This document shows, piece after piece, positions 25,780-37,092 of a DNA stretch of 64,000 bases. How positions within the stretch are numbered: position 1 is the stretch's first letter; every line of letters starts with the position of its first letter. Made by a program: the position numbers and the translations under genes. The notes below the pieces were generated by a model. The model was given only the letters and a program-made list of their open reading frames with translations. It was not told the DNA's origin and made no database searches. Where the stretch lies: the NCBI RefSeq assembly GCF_026151205.1, contig NC_087082.1:60001-124000 (forward strand), read 5' to 3'. Source of the DNA: Bolinopsis microptera. Lineage: Eukaryota > Ctenophora > Tentaculata > Lobata > Bolinopsidae.

Positions 25780-25842
25780 CTCGATCTTGACGGTGACGGC
25801 GAGATCAGTTACTCAGAGTTCACCAGCACATCCATCTGTTAG
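25780..25842 (+). CDS. Terminal exon with calcium-binding EF-hand
   Basis: After a good acceptor (CATAAACAATTTCAG) the exon encodes LDLDGDGEISYSEFTSTSIC and a stop. DLDGDGEISYSE is a complete canonical 12-residue EF-hand loop: D at 1, 3 and 5, G at 6, I at 8, E at 12, followed by the aromatic F. It is therefore the last calcium-binding loop of a calmodulin/troponin C/centrin-like or larger EF-hand protein. Twenty codons are too few to choose the family. A polyadenylation signal AATAAA is at 26289-26294, giving a plausible 3' UTR of about 460 bp. Upstream exons are not identified. Confidence 0.75.
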   Translation, partial: LDLDGDGEISYSEFTSTSIC

Positions 25843-26310
25843 TGAATCACAGTAGCCGTTGAAAAAGGGAGCCAGTAAATGTGACACTGCTGAATGAACA
25901 CTCTGCAAAGTTTATCTTGCTAAGAAGCTATGCAAACTGAGTCGGGTTGAGTTGAGTTCATTCACGGTGAGTTAGAAAGTTGCATTTTCAACAGTACTTT
26001 AAGTACCTTCGTCGTACTTTAAGTTACTTCGTCGCTTAAGTAGAACTTTCATATTCAATTAAGTCATTAAGGCGATTCAATAGCAAGAGATTTTTACAGT
26101 TTCATCCAGACCCTTTATCAATAGCAAGTGGTCCTGATAAGAGATTTAAAGCTTCACGGGCCCGTTATCGCCCTATTTTCTTGATGGGTTTCACTTGTAT
26201 ATATTAGGGATAATCAACATATTGAAGACTTATGACGTGTAATATTATCATAATCTTTAAAAAATGTTAATTTTTATCTTTTACCTTCAATAAATTAATT
26301 AAATATATAG
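25843..26310 (+). other. Probable 3' UTR of EF-hand gene
   Basis: Follows the stop codon; AATAAA at 26289. Contains a local tandem of GTACTTTAAGTACCTTCGTC near 25995-26040. Confidence 0.4.
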
Positions 26311-26639
26311 AAGTTAAAAAAAATTTCACGACAAGGGTCACGATATATTACTAAATAAAATCGTAAAAACATGTATAAGATAATGACGGTAACATGCAAG
26401 AATAAGTACAAGACCCTGTACATGATCTGTAATAATTATCTAAGAAAACAAATCGAGACCAAAAAGTCACGTGACCATAAGTCACGTGGGCGAAGTCCAG
26501 GTGACCTGCAAATTAGTCCTGGTGTGAGGGCTCCTGATAGGGCTGCTCTAAATAGTCGAACCGTCTTTCTTCGCAACGACACTTCTAGCGGTTCAACTTG
26601 GGAATAGAAAACAGTTTAATGAGGATAGTGGTCAATGTG

Positions 26640-26775
26640 TTGATACACGTGGTTAACGATGTGGTTAAACACGTGGGTTAACAGTGGTAAACGTGGGTTA
26701 ACACGTGGTTAACAAGTGGTTAACACGTGGTTAACACGTGGTTAACTCGTGGTTAAACACGTGAGTTTAACATTG
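26640..26775. repeat. Degenerate GTGGTTAACAC minisatellite with CACGTG
   Basis: About 11 copies of an 11-13-bp unit, GTGGTTAACAC, many joined to give CACGTG. Not related in sequence to the CACGTG arrays at 16 kb. Confidence 0.9.
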
Positions 26776-26954
26776 TCAGTACTAATTATACTAACTAATA
26801 CTAATTAAAGCACAGGATTTAACGCAAACTGGATTTAATTGCCGCGGCTATTTTCATTTCCGGTTTTTTAAATCAAGACAATTGGGATTATTTCAAGATC
26901 TGATTTATCAGATAATTTCATATAGATCTCGCAAGGCATGGATCTTTAGTGGTC

Positions 26955-27145
26955 GATGCACCCACGGCTCTGAGCTCTCGACAGGCAAAGTAAAACAAGG
27001 TAAATTGCTGGTTAAAACTTATGTGAAAAATTATTTCGACGTTTGGGCACTCAATGGCCTTTTACTAAGATTAGCAAAGTCGACGTTTTCAATAGTTTTA
27101 CAGTTATTTTGCCTTGTTTAACCTTTCGAGAAGCCGATGCTGAAA
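26955..27145. repeat. Imperfect inverted repeat
   Basis: GGCAAAGTAAAACAAGGTAAA near 26983 is matched in inverted orientation by the complement of TTATTTTGCCTTGTTTAACC near 27103. Both arms can be read as a KVKQGK peptide on opposite strands. Possibly the arms of a foldback element; no transposase seen. Confidence 0.35.
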
Positions 27146-27218
27146 CACGTACTAGATAAGTAGATACAGATAACAGTCGTTTAAAAAGGTTCATCAATCT
27201 GCATATTTCATGAGCGGA

Positions 27219-27229
27219 GATTGAGAGAA

Positions 27230-27264
<35 letters not shown>

Positions 27265-27455
27265 AGGAGAGAGGAGAGAGAGAGGGGAGAGGCGAGAGAG
27301 ACGAGGAGATGGAGAGAGAGAGAGAGAGGAGGGAGAAGTGCGGAGAGAGAGAGAGGAGAGAGAGAGAAAGAGGAGAGAGAGTGAAGGAGAGAGAGAAGAG
27401 ATGAGAGAGAGGGAGACGAGAAAAAGTAGATGAGAGTGAGAGAGAGAGAGAGAGG
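27219..27455. repeat. (GA)n microsatellite
   Basis: Imperfect GAGAGA tract of about 235 bp. The SLSLSL open frames on the minus strand are artefacts. Confidence 0.97.
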
Positions 27456-28860
27456 GATATTGTGCTCGTTTCCTTTCATCTAAACCACTTAACTTTAAAA
27501 ACAAATTATGGACTGGTGCTATGTTCCAATTACCGCAGATTTTTCTTTTCACCGAAATGTGCTGGTTAATTAATGTAATTTTACTTAAAAATTAAAACCA
27601 TTATATGTCAGACCTGGGAAGATCCCAGAGCACCAAACAGGTCTAGAAGTATTCGTTTAGAGTGAAGCCTTTAGTTAGAGCGTGTCGCTTCATCTCTGGT
27701 TGAAGACATCTGATCCTGTGATGTAGAGGACTCGCACCTGTATCGTCTTAGGGATAATCTGATATCCACTCTGCGAGACATGCCACCAGGAACCAGGCCC
27801 ACATCCTTTGATTTATTAAATACGTTTACAATTTTACAGAGTACAGCAATAAATGAATAGGAAAATAGAATCGCTTTCAAAATATTGCCCCCATCTTTAA
27901 AAATAAGATGGGCACCCAAACATTGTAATGTCGCAATTATTGGACCCATACATCACAATTAATTCTCAATCCAAAGTTTATGAAAAACTATATAAGAACA
28001 AACAAATCAATGGTGAATAACTGTGGATATATAGATAATTTGGTATTTCAATACGTCAAAATTTCCGATACATTAGATTACAAGTCTTGATTTAGTTAGT
28101 AAAAAAAAACCAAACCGGTCCTATCTTTAAACACTCTTATTAACAACTTTCAATAAGGATCGTTCACCACATTACGTTTGGAAATACTTACGCAGCAGCT
28201 GTAAGTTTTTACACAATGCAGTATTATGTTAAAAAGGGAAGGGGGGGATATTGTTTTCATGAACTTGAATATCTCTTTAAAAGGACACTCTATTAACACT
28301 ACAACTTTATTACATAAACCATAAATTTTACTTTTCCTAATGAGAGTGTTGTCGGTTAGCTATCCTTTCCGATAGGAAATAGCCACAAAAAGCAGATAAC
28401 ATATTTTCGGTGGAGTCTTCATTTAAAGAGATGCAAATTGAGAGGCAGTAATTATGGTAACTATTACACACAATTTTTATATTTAGAGCAAAGGGTGTTG
28501 GAAGACTTATTTTATGGAGGTCAAGGGGAATATGATGGATTTCCAATGGCCACAGCTAAAATCGAGAAGCTCTATAACTTCAATTTGAAACCTCGGGTGG
28601 GATATTAAGAGATCCAATATCAAAGCTAGACTCCTGGCTCTCGGTAACTGCCACATATCTTGAAAACCGTATTTTACTTATCGTACCTTTGTCACATGCC
28701 TTCGGACAGAGTACTTATATGGTCTATCGCAGAACGAGGTATCCTCTCATGTAGATATCGATACCCTCATCATTCCACTGGAAATAGGGGTGGTCACTGA
28801 GAAGGAATTTTAATCTACATCGCTTTTTAAGATGTCATATGCTATCTTTAGTTAATGACT
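27456..28860. other. Unique region
   Basis: No confident gene. A minus-strand segment 27671-27810 reads DVGLVPGGMSRR... with a protein-like composition but has no good splice acceptor. Confidence 0.35.
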
Positions 28861-28869
28861 ATTGTTTGT

Positions 28870-29370
28870 AGGAGAAAGTCTATCCAATCTCAAATCTATC
28901 AAATTTCGGTATTTGAAAAAGGACAGATTTTGGAAAATATGAATTTTTGTTTTGTAAGCTTCGCTGCTGTGGGGCTCCTCTACTAAAATCAAACTTCCAG
29001 CACTCTCAATCGTGACATATGTATTTATAGTTGGACTTTCTAATTGGTTTGCGAGTGAAAATAAATCAGTCAATAAACTGTAAAATTTCGGTCCTGCAAA
29101 TTTTATCTTAAAAACTGAAAATGGGACAGAGATTGGGGACAATAGGATTTTGCTTTTGTTCGGGAATTTCACTCCCAGTATCTCAATTTGGTCTTTATAC
29201 CATAATTTATTAACCTGACTAATTGGTTTCTGGGCAATAAAGAGTTCATAAATTCGTCAAATTTTGTTCAGAAAATTTCATATTTGACTTTTGAAAATAC
29301 CAACTTTTCGTTTTGTTAAGCTTTTTTGCTGTGGGCTACCTCCGACCGAAAATCAAACTTCCAGCCCTCA
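28870..29370. repeat. Dispersed degenerate repeat, copy 1
   Basis: Shares with 30990-31340 and 31450-31860 the ordered blocks CTAATTGGTTTGCGGG, AAAATGGGACAG, CTCAATTTGGTTTCATACC and AATCAAACTTCCAGC. Copies are too diverged for a family call. Confidence 0.6.
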
Positions 29371-29559
29371 AATTACCTTGTTGTAATTATTTAATACTAA
29401 ATTACAACACTTCAAATCTATTACAATTTATTGAGAATTATGTAATAATTATACCTAATTCCTGCGTGAGACCCCAATATTCTCTCGTTCGACCTAGTTA
29501 CATCTTGGTGGACAGTAATAATAGTCATAAATATGTTGCTGTTTTTTTAATATTACAAA

Positions 29560-29800
29560 ATACACATGTCCATTGTCCATGTGAAGAAAGTAAGTAATCT
29601 ATTCTGATTTTTCATGAATTTAACTAAAAGTTGTAGCTTATATGCTAGAATGGTGTTCCAGTTAATAAAAATAATATGTAGGTATTTAAATAGGCAGCCA
29701 CTGTTTTTCATATACAACAATAAACATGTCCATTGTCCATGTGAAGAAAGTTGAGATTCTATTCTCGATTTACCATGAATTTAATAAAAGTTGTAGGTAA
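29560..29800. repeat. 75-bp direct duplication
   Basis: ACATGTCCATTGTCCATGTG and the following 55 bp occur near 29566 and 29728. The ACATG...CATGT core is palindromic. Confidence 0.85.
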
Positions 29801-30121
29801 TAAGCGGTCCAATAAAACTGGAAACTGTAACATCAGGGCCAGCCTGTGAATCTAACAAAGTAACCTCAAGGTTATTCCGTTGCTTGACCCGATGATCAAA
29901 AGTACAACGTATCCTAAATGGACCGAATCGGTCGTTATAAATAAAAACTGTGAATGAAATAAGGGCCATTAATCAAAGATTCTTCATAAAATTTGCCTCT
30001 TCATAAAAGTTAAAACCATCGGTCTCGGGTGTCCTTGGCCCAGAACACAAGGCCTAACACTTTTGCACGATAATTTTGGCAGGCAACGTTACGCCTTGCC
30101 TCCACCAACAAATTATGTATT

Positions 30122-30190
30122 TACTAGTGTAAAAACACTAACCCGGGATTTCCACTGCCGCAGTTAAAGGGGAGTATTTACCCGCCCTGA
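30122..30190 (-). mobile_element. SINE-like core, copy 1
   Basis: On the minus strand reads CGGGTAAATACTCC, then TTTAACTGCGGCAGTG, AAATCCCGG and ACACTAGTAA. The same ordered block occurs on the plus strand at 57797-57870. Two dispersed copies imply a mobile element, probably non-autonomous. Confidence 0.55.
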
Positions 30191-30989
30191 GATCCAGTAA
30201 CACATAATCGCATAATCTCAGTCTTTCTCGTGGATAATTAAGTAATTATTAGGCACACATTCCCATGATCATAAGGTCCTACACTCTGTACCAACGACTA
30301 TTATCTATCTCTTCCGATACACCGCCCATTAGGGGCTACACTCCCTCAGAATCAAAACTCGCCTGCTTGCTGGAGGAATGACAGAGAGATCTCCTCTCTG
30401 GTGGGGTGTGGTCACACAATGTGACTGGCCCTGTTAATGCTTAACGAATCTCAAAAATAGGTGACATAGGTAGGTAGGTATTACACCTTATCACTCCAGT
30501 CTTGAAACCGCTTTCATTTTTATTTAAATTGTTTTAGAAATTAAACCCTTATTAACTCCCACCACACCCGCCTATTATATTTGAAACATGCATTACATTG
30601 ACGTTTGAAAAGTATGAACCCTCCTTACGTTCAAAACAGAACCGCAAATCAGTGCTCTTCACTCCTAATAAGATAATCGTATTACTTGCGGGGACTCCTA
30701 CCCTAAATTATGATTAAATGTACCAAAGATACACAATATGCAGTAATGGAAGCGTGAGCGAAGAGGGGAGACAAGTGAGCCCATTTATGAAAATTGTGGG
30801 TGCCCCCCCCCCCCCCCCCCACACACACGCTACAAATAACCATCAATTTCCACCGGGCCACGATCAAAATTTGCTTATCGCTTCGTCAGAGTTTTATCGG
30901 CACTATACAGAAAAAACCAGTCCGTAACTCTTACGTTTTTTAATATAGCCGCTCGGAAATTTCCCGCACACACACCACACCAAACATTT

Positions 30990-31340
30990 GCCATCTATAG
31001 GTGGACTGTCTAATTGGTTGCGGGTGTAAGAAATTCGGTCTCAAATCTGTAAAATTTGCGGCCCTGGAAATTTGTGCTTCAAAAACTAAAATGGGACAGC
31101 GTATGGGATAGTATGATTTCCAATTTTTCTTCGAGAATTTTGAACTCAGTACTCCAATTTGGTTTCATACCCATCACTAATTGGTTTATGGGGCAAATTC
31201 TCATCCAACGTGTCAAATGTTGTGAAACATTCAGAAAGTGTCATATCTGAAATTGGGACAGATTTTCGTTTTTGTTAAACTTTCTGTGTGAGCTTCCTCC
31301 GGAACCGGAATCACAATTTACTGCACTTCAATCATCATCA
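30990..31340. repeat. Dispersed degenerate repeat, copy 2
   Basis: See copy 1 at 28870; the best-preserved blocks are CTAATTGGTTGCGGGTG and AAAATGGGACAGCGTATGGG. Confidence 0.55.
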
Positions 31341-31449
31341 TTTGCCATCTATTGTTTCTTTGTTTGTTTGTTTATAGGACCCCGTCCCCAATTCGTATCG
31401 GAAAATGGACTAAACTCAGGTCTGAGTGTGAATACGGCCATCTATAGCA

Positions 31450-31860
31450 ATCGTACAATGTATAGTAGACTGACTAATTGGTTTGCAGGCGAGAAAGAAA
31501 TTCGGTCACAAATTGTGACAAGAAATGAGGAAAATAAGATAACGAGAGAATTTACTCCTATGCAATGTCTTGATAACATGATTACAATCAAACTATACAC
31601 CTTAGGCATAGAATCCTGCAGAAAGTCAAGATGGTGAAATTAGCACCAAATAAAGGACTACGAAAACTACTCCGTAACGTAAGCAATTTTGATTTCGGTG
31701 ATTTTTCAACTCCCAGCACTCAATTTTACCCAATTTGGTTTCATATCATCCCATCATAACGTTAAAAATTGCAAAACCGATTGATTACGTAATATGTGAA
31801 TTGTGAACCGGACCCCTACTGATTAATTGGATTCTGCGGCAAAAATTAAGCAATCGTGCT
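31450..31860. repeat. Dispersed degenerate repeat, copy 3
   Basis: Most diverged copy; retains GACTAATTGGTTTGCAGGCG and CCCAATTTGGTTTCATA. Confidence 0.45.
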
Positions 31861-32055
31861 ATCCCAAGTAAGTAATTACTAATTAATCAAACTTTAGTAA
31901 CTAGATTACTATTTAGTACTCATTAGTAACTAATTTCCGTTACTAATTTAGTAATCATTCGGTAACTAATTCGTTACTATTACTAATTAGTACTTACTGA
32001 AATATTTTGAGTCAATTGCTGAGCATGAGACAAGAGTATCTTTTATCTTCTTCAG

Positions 32056-32146
32056 GTCTTATAAAGAAGTAACCCCTTTTCTACCTGGGGCCTGGCGGCT
32101 ACAGGCACTATACCGTTTACTCGAGTTAGAAGGGATATTGCGGTAG
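32056..32146 (+). CDS. Candidate exon after strong acceptor
   Basis: TTTTATCTTCTTCAG ends at 32055. The following frame is open for 29 codons (SYKEVTPFLPGAWRLQALYR...) to TAG at 32144 and has a protein-like composition. Unknown family. Either a terminal exon or an internal exon with a weak donor (GCG|GTAGAT at 32142/32143). Confidence 0.3.
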
Positions 32147-32387
32147 ATGTCTGAAAAGGATATAATCAAACTGTGTTTTCTATAAAAAATGCTGAGAACG
32201 ATTGTTACCGTTTTTGATAATGCATATAAAAAGTTATGAAGCTTTTGAAATCTTAGATTGAACTCTTCTTTTTGATATAGAAATTAAAACCTTGGACACA
32301 CGCTGTAACCCTTTGAAATAAAAGTTAAAAACAATAACCATTACCTCGGTCTTTAATCTATTTTTTCAATTTTCTTCAATTTTCCAG

Positions 32388-32525
32388 GTCGCATATGAAA
32401 ACTCATCAGTCTTCTCACCGATTGTCTTGACGATACCAGGAAGCTTTGTCGCATCACTTTCACTCGAGATGAGTAATCTAAACCGCCAACTTAAAACGAA
32501 ATTCACGATTAGCACGAAGAAATAG
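32388..32525 (+). CDS. Candidate terminal exon of unknown gene
   Basis: A long pyrimidine tract and CAG (TTTCTTCAATTTTCCAG) end at 32387. The next 45 codons are open in one frame (VAYENSSVFSPIVLTIPGSF..., ending TISTKK) to TAG at 32523. I do not recognise the product. The preceding candidate exon at 32056 does not join in the same phase through its only visible donor, so the gene structure is unresolved. It may belong to a host gene or a transposon. Confidence 0.4.
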   Translation, partial: VAYENSSVFSPIVLTIPGSFVASLSLEMSNLNRQLKTKFTISTKK

Positions 32526-32650
32526 ACTCTAGTCCACTTTATTTACATCATCTATCAGGCCTTCACTCGTGCACTAGAAACATATAAAGAAGGGTTATCT
32601 GCGCAAACAGAGCACTTAGTATCTCCGTACTTACTACGTTACTGAGGTTT

Positions 32651-32854
32651 TTAAACTGACATTACCGAGTGAGCTGCCTTTTTTATTACGCCTTTGCTTT
32701 TAAACACGTTATTTGAAACCGTTCTTCTCGAAATCAAATGGAGCTTGCTGAGCATATCGGAGTGTTGCTCGTTCTTATTGCCAGCATCAGGTGATTTTCT
32801 TTTTACTTTCGGAGGAGAGATTACCTCGGACTTTCTCTTGCTCATCATGATCAA
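32651..32854 (-). pseudogene. Pogo/CENP-B-type transposase N-terminus remnant
   Basis: A 67-codon minus-strand frame starts with a basic stretch (MSKRKSEV, PPKVKRKS) and ends ...ISRRTVSNNVFKSKGVIKKA, which looks like the psq/CENP-B N-terminal helix-turn-helix of pogo-family transposases: a TVS recognition-helix region, then a KxK-I segment. The catalytic DDE region and CENP-B middle domain are absent. A TA|CAGTGGAGATCCC tip on the same strand at 33059 is the likely 5' terminal repeat about 200 bp upstream, the usual spacing. Family call is by eye. Confidence 0.45.
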
Positions 32855-33009
32855 TCTCAGATCATTTGAACTTTAGATAATTTAATTGTTATTATTTGAT
32901 AATCGCTTATTTACTGTTAGAATTATAGGTAAAATCTTATCTGGTTGATACAGATTAATGTAATTAAATAAATGTAAATTCAATTATAGCTTCGAAAATT
33001 GAAAATCAA

Positions 33010-33061
33010 GGAACTTTGGTAAACCAAACATCAGCTAAAGATCCGTGGGATCTCCACTGTA
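33010..33061 (-). mobile_element. Putative pogo-type terminal inverted repeat
   Basis: Minus strand reads TA then CAGTGGAGATCCCACGGATC. It sits upstream of the pogo-like transposase remnant in the same orientation. I did not find the partner end. Confidence 0.35.
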
Positions 33062-33274
33062 CAGCTAGAAATTACATTCTATTTTTATACAAGATCACAT
33101 TTAAAATCGTACAGAACCGTGAAAAATAAATATTTCAAAACAACAACGGCTAAAAAAAACGGCTAAAGCCAAAGTTCCATTTCAAAATGTGTACAAATGA
33201 CACAAAATAATGGTTAGACAGAAAATATGACGTCAAATTGTATACCTAATGTATATCACAAGATAACAGGAGTG

Positions 33275-33475
33275 ATAACTAAATAATAAACTACAATCTT
33301 TAAAACTCGACGGAGGAGGAACTGTCCTGATATTAACAACTACAAATCGAGATGTGAACAACTACAACCCTTTAACTCGAACGGAGGAGGACGTCCTGAT
33401 AATAACAACTAACTCGGAGCAGAGCGAGAACAACTACAATCCTTTAAACTCCTAAGGGAGGGGGTGTCCCTGACC
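33275..33475. repeat. Degenerate ~75-bp repeat, three copies
   Basis: Recurring ACAACTACAATCCTTTAA, CTCGACGGAGGAGGA and GTCCTGATATTAACAACTAC blocks. Confidence 0.7.
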
Positions 33476-33483
33476 ATCTTTAC

Positions 33484-33536
33484 ATAAACCCAGGAAGCTG
33501 ATACACGGCAGCCACCGACGTCTCCGTATTAGACAT
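33484..33536 (-). CDS. Candidate first coding exon
   Basis: Minus strand: a favourable start context (TTCACAATGT) opens MSNTETSVAAVYQLPGF and reaches a donor AT|GTAAAG at 33484/33483, leaving phase 2. Unspliced it stops right after the donor. Unknown product; downstream exons not found. Confidence 0.25.
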
Positions 33537-34097
33537 TGTGAAGGTGGTGCGGGCACGGCACGTTCTAATGCTTTACTGTAGGTGCTTGTTCAGGTAGTCA
33601 TATACCTGCGCAGTGAGTTCTGATCAGATCAGGTATCTGTGTATGGAAAAATTGGACGGAGTCAGAAGCATGTATAAGTATCATAGATATTTGCCATACT
33701 CGAGAACAGATTTAACACTAAACAAACTATACCTTCTATGTATGATGTGGGGTGGTGGAATGTTTGAACCCATCTGTAGCAATGACGATAGAGAATGGGA
33801 TTCTGCCAGCTTTTAATCAAGGGGAATAGTACTCTTTAGTCATACGTATTAATCTAAAAAAATGTAGGTACTATCTCGTAACCAGGTTGCACATTATATA
33901 ATTTATTGCTGGAACTAATCTTTTAAAAAAATAAAAATGAGTCAATATCAAGTGTGCTGCATTCTGCTCAATAAAAAACAACTGTATACCACTATACAGT
34001 ATACAGTATACTGTATAAACCACACAGTATAGACATACAAACAGTGTATGCACAGCGGTATACACAGTGTATACCACAGTTGTACAATTTATACAGA

Positions 34098-34257
34098 AGG
34101 CCAGAACTTACGCGGGGTACCGGAGCCTTTATCGTAAGTGAACTGGAGCCCCTCCGGCAGCATCTGAATACTCCTAACCAACATGAAATGAGCCACCTCG
34201 GGTCCATACCCCTTTTAGAACCACTGTCCCGTGTGATTTCTCTGACAGACTTCTAAA
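34098..34257 (+). other. Coding-like segment, strand ambiguous
   Basis: After TATACAG at 34097 the plus strand is open for 52 codons (RPELTRGTGAFIVSELEP..., ending RVISLTDF). The minus strand is also open and offers a GTAAGT donor. I cannot decide between the strands and recognise neither product. Confidence 0.2.
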
Positions 34258-34454
34258 TCTTTGTTCAGATCTTGTGGTTGAAAAGTGTCGTCCACAGCAT
34301 ATCTGTAGCTTTCCTCAGATTCTCCACCACTTGCGTCATTAGGCTGGTCGGAAGGGAGGACGTCTATTGCTACACACTTGTCTATTTTATTCAGGGACGT
34401 CGCTGTGTAAATACCTTGTGGGATGTTATATTTGTTATCTCTAAATTTTGCACA

Positions 34455-34725
34455 AAATATCCACGAAAGTTAGCTTGTTGGGTAGAATGTATATTGTATC
34501 GTAAGGCAAACTCTAATTCTAAAGTAGCTTGTTGGTAGAATGTATATCGTTATGTAAGGCAAGACTCTAATCCTAAAGTTAGCGTGTTGGTAGAAGGTAT
34601 ATTGTATGTAAGCCAAACTCAAATCTAAAGTTAGCTGTTGGTGAATGTATATTGTTGTAAAGCAAACTCTAATCTAAAGTTAGCTAGTTTGTAGAATGTA
34701 TAATGTATATTTGTAAGATTAGGCA
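34455..34725. repeat. Degenerate ~50-bp repeat, five copies
   Basis: Units of AAAGTTAGCTTGTTGGTAGA, ATGTATATTGTA and AGGCAAACTCTAATCT with many small deletions. Confidence 0.85.
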
Positions 34726-35116
34726 TTAATCTAACCTCGAGGATCCTTGCCGCCTAATCTGTGACAATCAGGTGAGAATTGTTCCGCTTCGCCTCTCACG
34801 AACATGCTCCCAAATCAACTATATAATCTGCGAGAGTGTTACCATGATTACTATAGTTCTACAATGGTTCATTAGTGTTACCAATGGTAAACGATAGTCG
34901 TTACAATTACAAATTCAGTGATCCAATTTTTTTGTTATCTCAACCCTTATTTTACCTGGACATTCCAACCGCACATTGTTACACAAGTGTGTAACCAGCC
35001 AAATTACAGGAAGCCGAAGGAGTTCAATCTATACATTAGGCCAGTGACGGTTAAGGTAGTTGTTACCTACTTTCTTCGCGAGACTTTGCTGCAATGGGGC
35101 AGCTCATCATTTAAAC

Positions 35117-35306
35117 CCTCACACCCGATTTCTCGAGTATTTGGTCTGAGTGGAAACCGGGGTGCATGCATAGGACCACTCAGGATTCCTTAGCTTGAGC
35201 GTCAACGACGGCTCCACCACACGGCTAGGACAGAGTCGGGGAACTCGAAAACCTCGGTACCTTAGCAATACCAGGCGGATTAACCAACTGAGCCACTGAG
35301 CCGTTT
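35117..35306 (-). mobile_element. tRNA-derived SINE, copy 1
   Basis: The minus strand begins with a tRNA-like head: box A GGCTCAGTGGCTCAGTTGGT and a degenerate box B GGTTTTCGAGTTCC. The 3' body (AGCTAAGG, CCTATGCA, CCCGGT, CTCAG, CTCGAGAAATCG) matches the element at 57885-58070 along about 110 bp. Head plus shared body identifies one SINE family. The 91-codon frame crossing it is not a gene. Confidence 0.75.
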
Positions 35307-37038
35307 AAATTTATTGTTATATGAAGAATAAACCCGATTTAACACGGAGTTTGGGAGAAAGGAAAAAGCCGCGGTTAAATCGGCGGTTTGCCGGTACATA
35401 GGTGTTTTGATTGTTCACACTATAATAATATAACAGTACCTATAATGTACCTATAATGTACCTATAATACCTTGGTGTGAGTGTACGCTTGAATTTTAGG
35501 TTTTGAGACGTGTAGCCGTGTCAGGCAGATCTTATAGCAAATATATCTCCTGTTTTTAGGAAGCTTTGTTAACAGAGGAACAAAAGAGTAGCAGTTATCC
35601 AGCCAGTCATGTACCATCAGTACTGGGGGGCATCTCGTGGTCCAACCTGGAGATGGTGATTTCAGTACTGTATTACGCTGCAGTACGCTACTATTTACTG
35701 TAAAATTACACTGAACACGGACCAGCTGACCCCTAGATTACATATTGGACCTAACGGGTTTAAAAAATAAGATTTCAAAGCAGGATGAAGTCACAAGTTC
35801 TGAAGCCGATATTAACAATCACAAACTAGGTCCCCAGACATCTGTACATGTAGAGGAATAATGACTGTATGCCCACTGAACATAAATCCCACGGAACCTA
35901 GACATTGAGTCTATCTGCAGTCCTCAGCAGAGCAGTGACAGTTCTTTAACAGTTGATTAGTACTTCCCATTATCTCAACCACTGCTAGCAAGCTTTTAAA
36001 TCTATTAATTTCGATACTTCAGAATAATTTATTGCTAGACTATATTGGAATATTTCTTTTCGTTCTGAATATACAACATGAAGTTTCATGAGAATTAGTT
36101 GGCACCATGCTGTGTATTACCATGCTCTTCTATAAAGTCTTTGTCTATGTACTGTTATAAACAGTGATGAAAAGCAAATAAATAAAAAAACAACTTTTAT
36201 ACAGTTAATTCATGAAAAGATGTAAACAAAACTATCTACAGCAAAATTATAAATTTTTACCGGGTCACTTGGTAAAAACTTTAATTGCAAAATCAAAATC
36301 AAAAACATAATGAATCTGAATAGCTCATCAAAGAAAGCAAGGGACTATAATCAATAAACAGGGCGGTTACTATAGGTAACTGTGCAGTACACCATGGTAA
36401 ATTATTTAGTGTAACCATGTTATCTACTATAATCTAGCTGCTATAACGGAATTCGTTCAGGAATGTTTCAATAGTCTGGGCGTTGGTCCGGATTTGACAT
36501 GTGGAAATGGTGGGGTCCCTCTATAACCTCGTGTTCAAAACCAAATGTCATACTCTTCACTGCTCCAATTAATCATGAATCAAAACCAGTGAAACTAAAT
36601 TATATCTTGGAAATGATGACGTTGTGTAGCTTAAACACTCGTGAAATTCTTATCGGTAGCTTACCATAATGAAATATTTTAATACCGGCATCTGGCAACA
36701 TAACTAACTTTAATTACTGGTAGTACTGTTCACACCCTTATCTCTTCAAGGTAACAAACACTGGTTTCTCTAAACGATTTTTATGAACTCAGAGTAATGG
36801 TCCTTTGTCAGGTTACATTATACTGCGGGGAGAAGGTTCTGTTAGTTTAATGCTCAACCAATAGACTGACGGATTTAAGGCGGGTATTACTTCAATTACA
36901 AGCCAAGCCTCAAAGGTGTTTAGACCTTCTTCACATTCGCCGATTCAAATGAAGCATGTATTGTTATAATTTGACAATTTAGAACACCTAAATAACTTTC
37001 ATTGATAACTTTCATTAATATTATTATTATTTCTCCAG
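35307..37038. other. Unique region
   Basis: No gene recognised. Contains a CCTATAATGTA triple near 35438-35470. Confidence 0.4.
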
Positions 37039-37092
37039 GTGAAGAAGAATATCACATCTTGGTTTTATTACATTTGGCAGCCTACACAATAC
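37039..37092 (+). CDS. Candidate 54-bp internal exon
   Basis: Bounded by ATTATTATTTCTCCAG and TAC|GTAAGT, both close to consensus. Two of three frames are open; phase 0 gives VKKNITSWFYYIWQPTQY and another gives EEEYHILVLLHLAAYTI. Length is a multiple of three. Gene and phase unknown. Confidence 0.35.

Noticed and set aside
26098-26202. 34-codon open run after TTTTTACAG
   Set aside because: Within the EF-hand 3' UTR, short enough to arise by chance, and lacking a donor.
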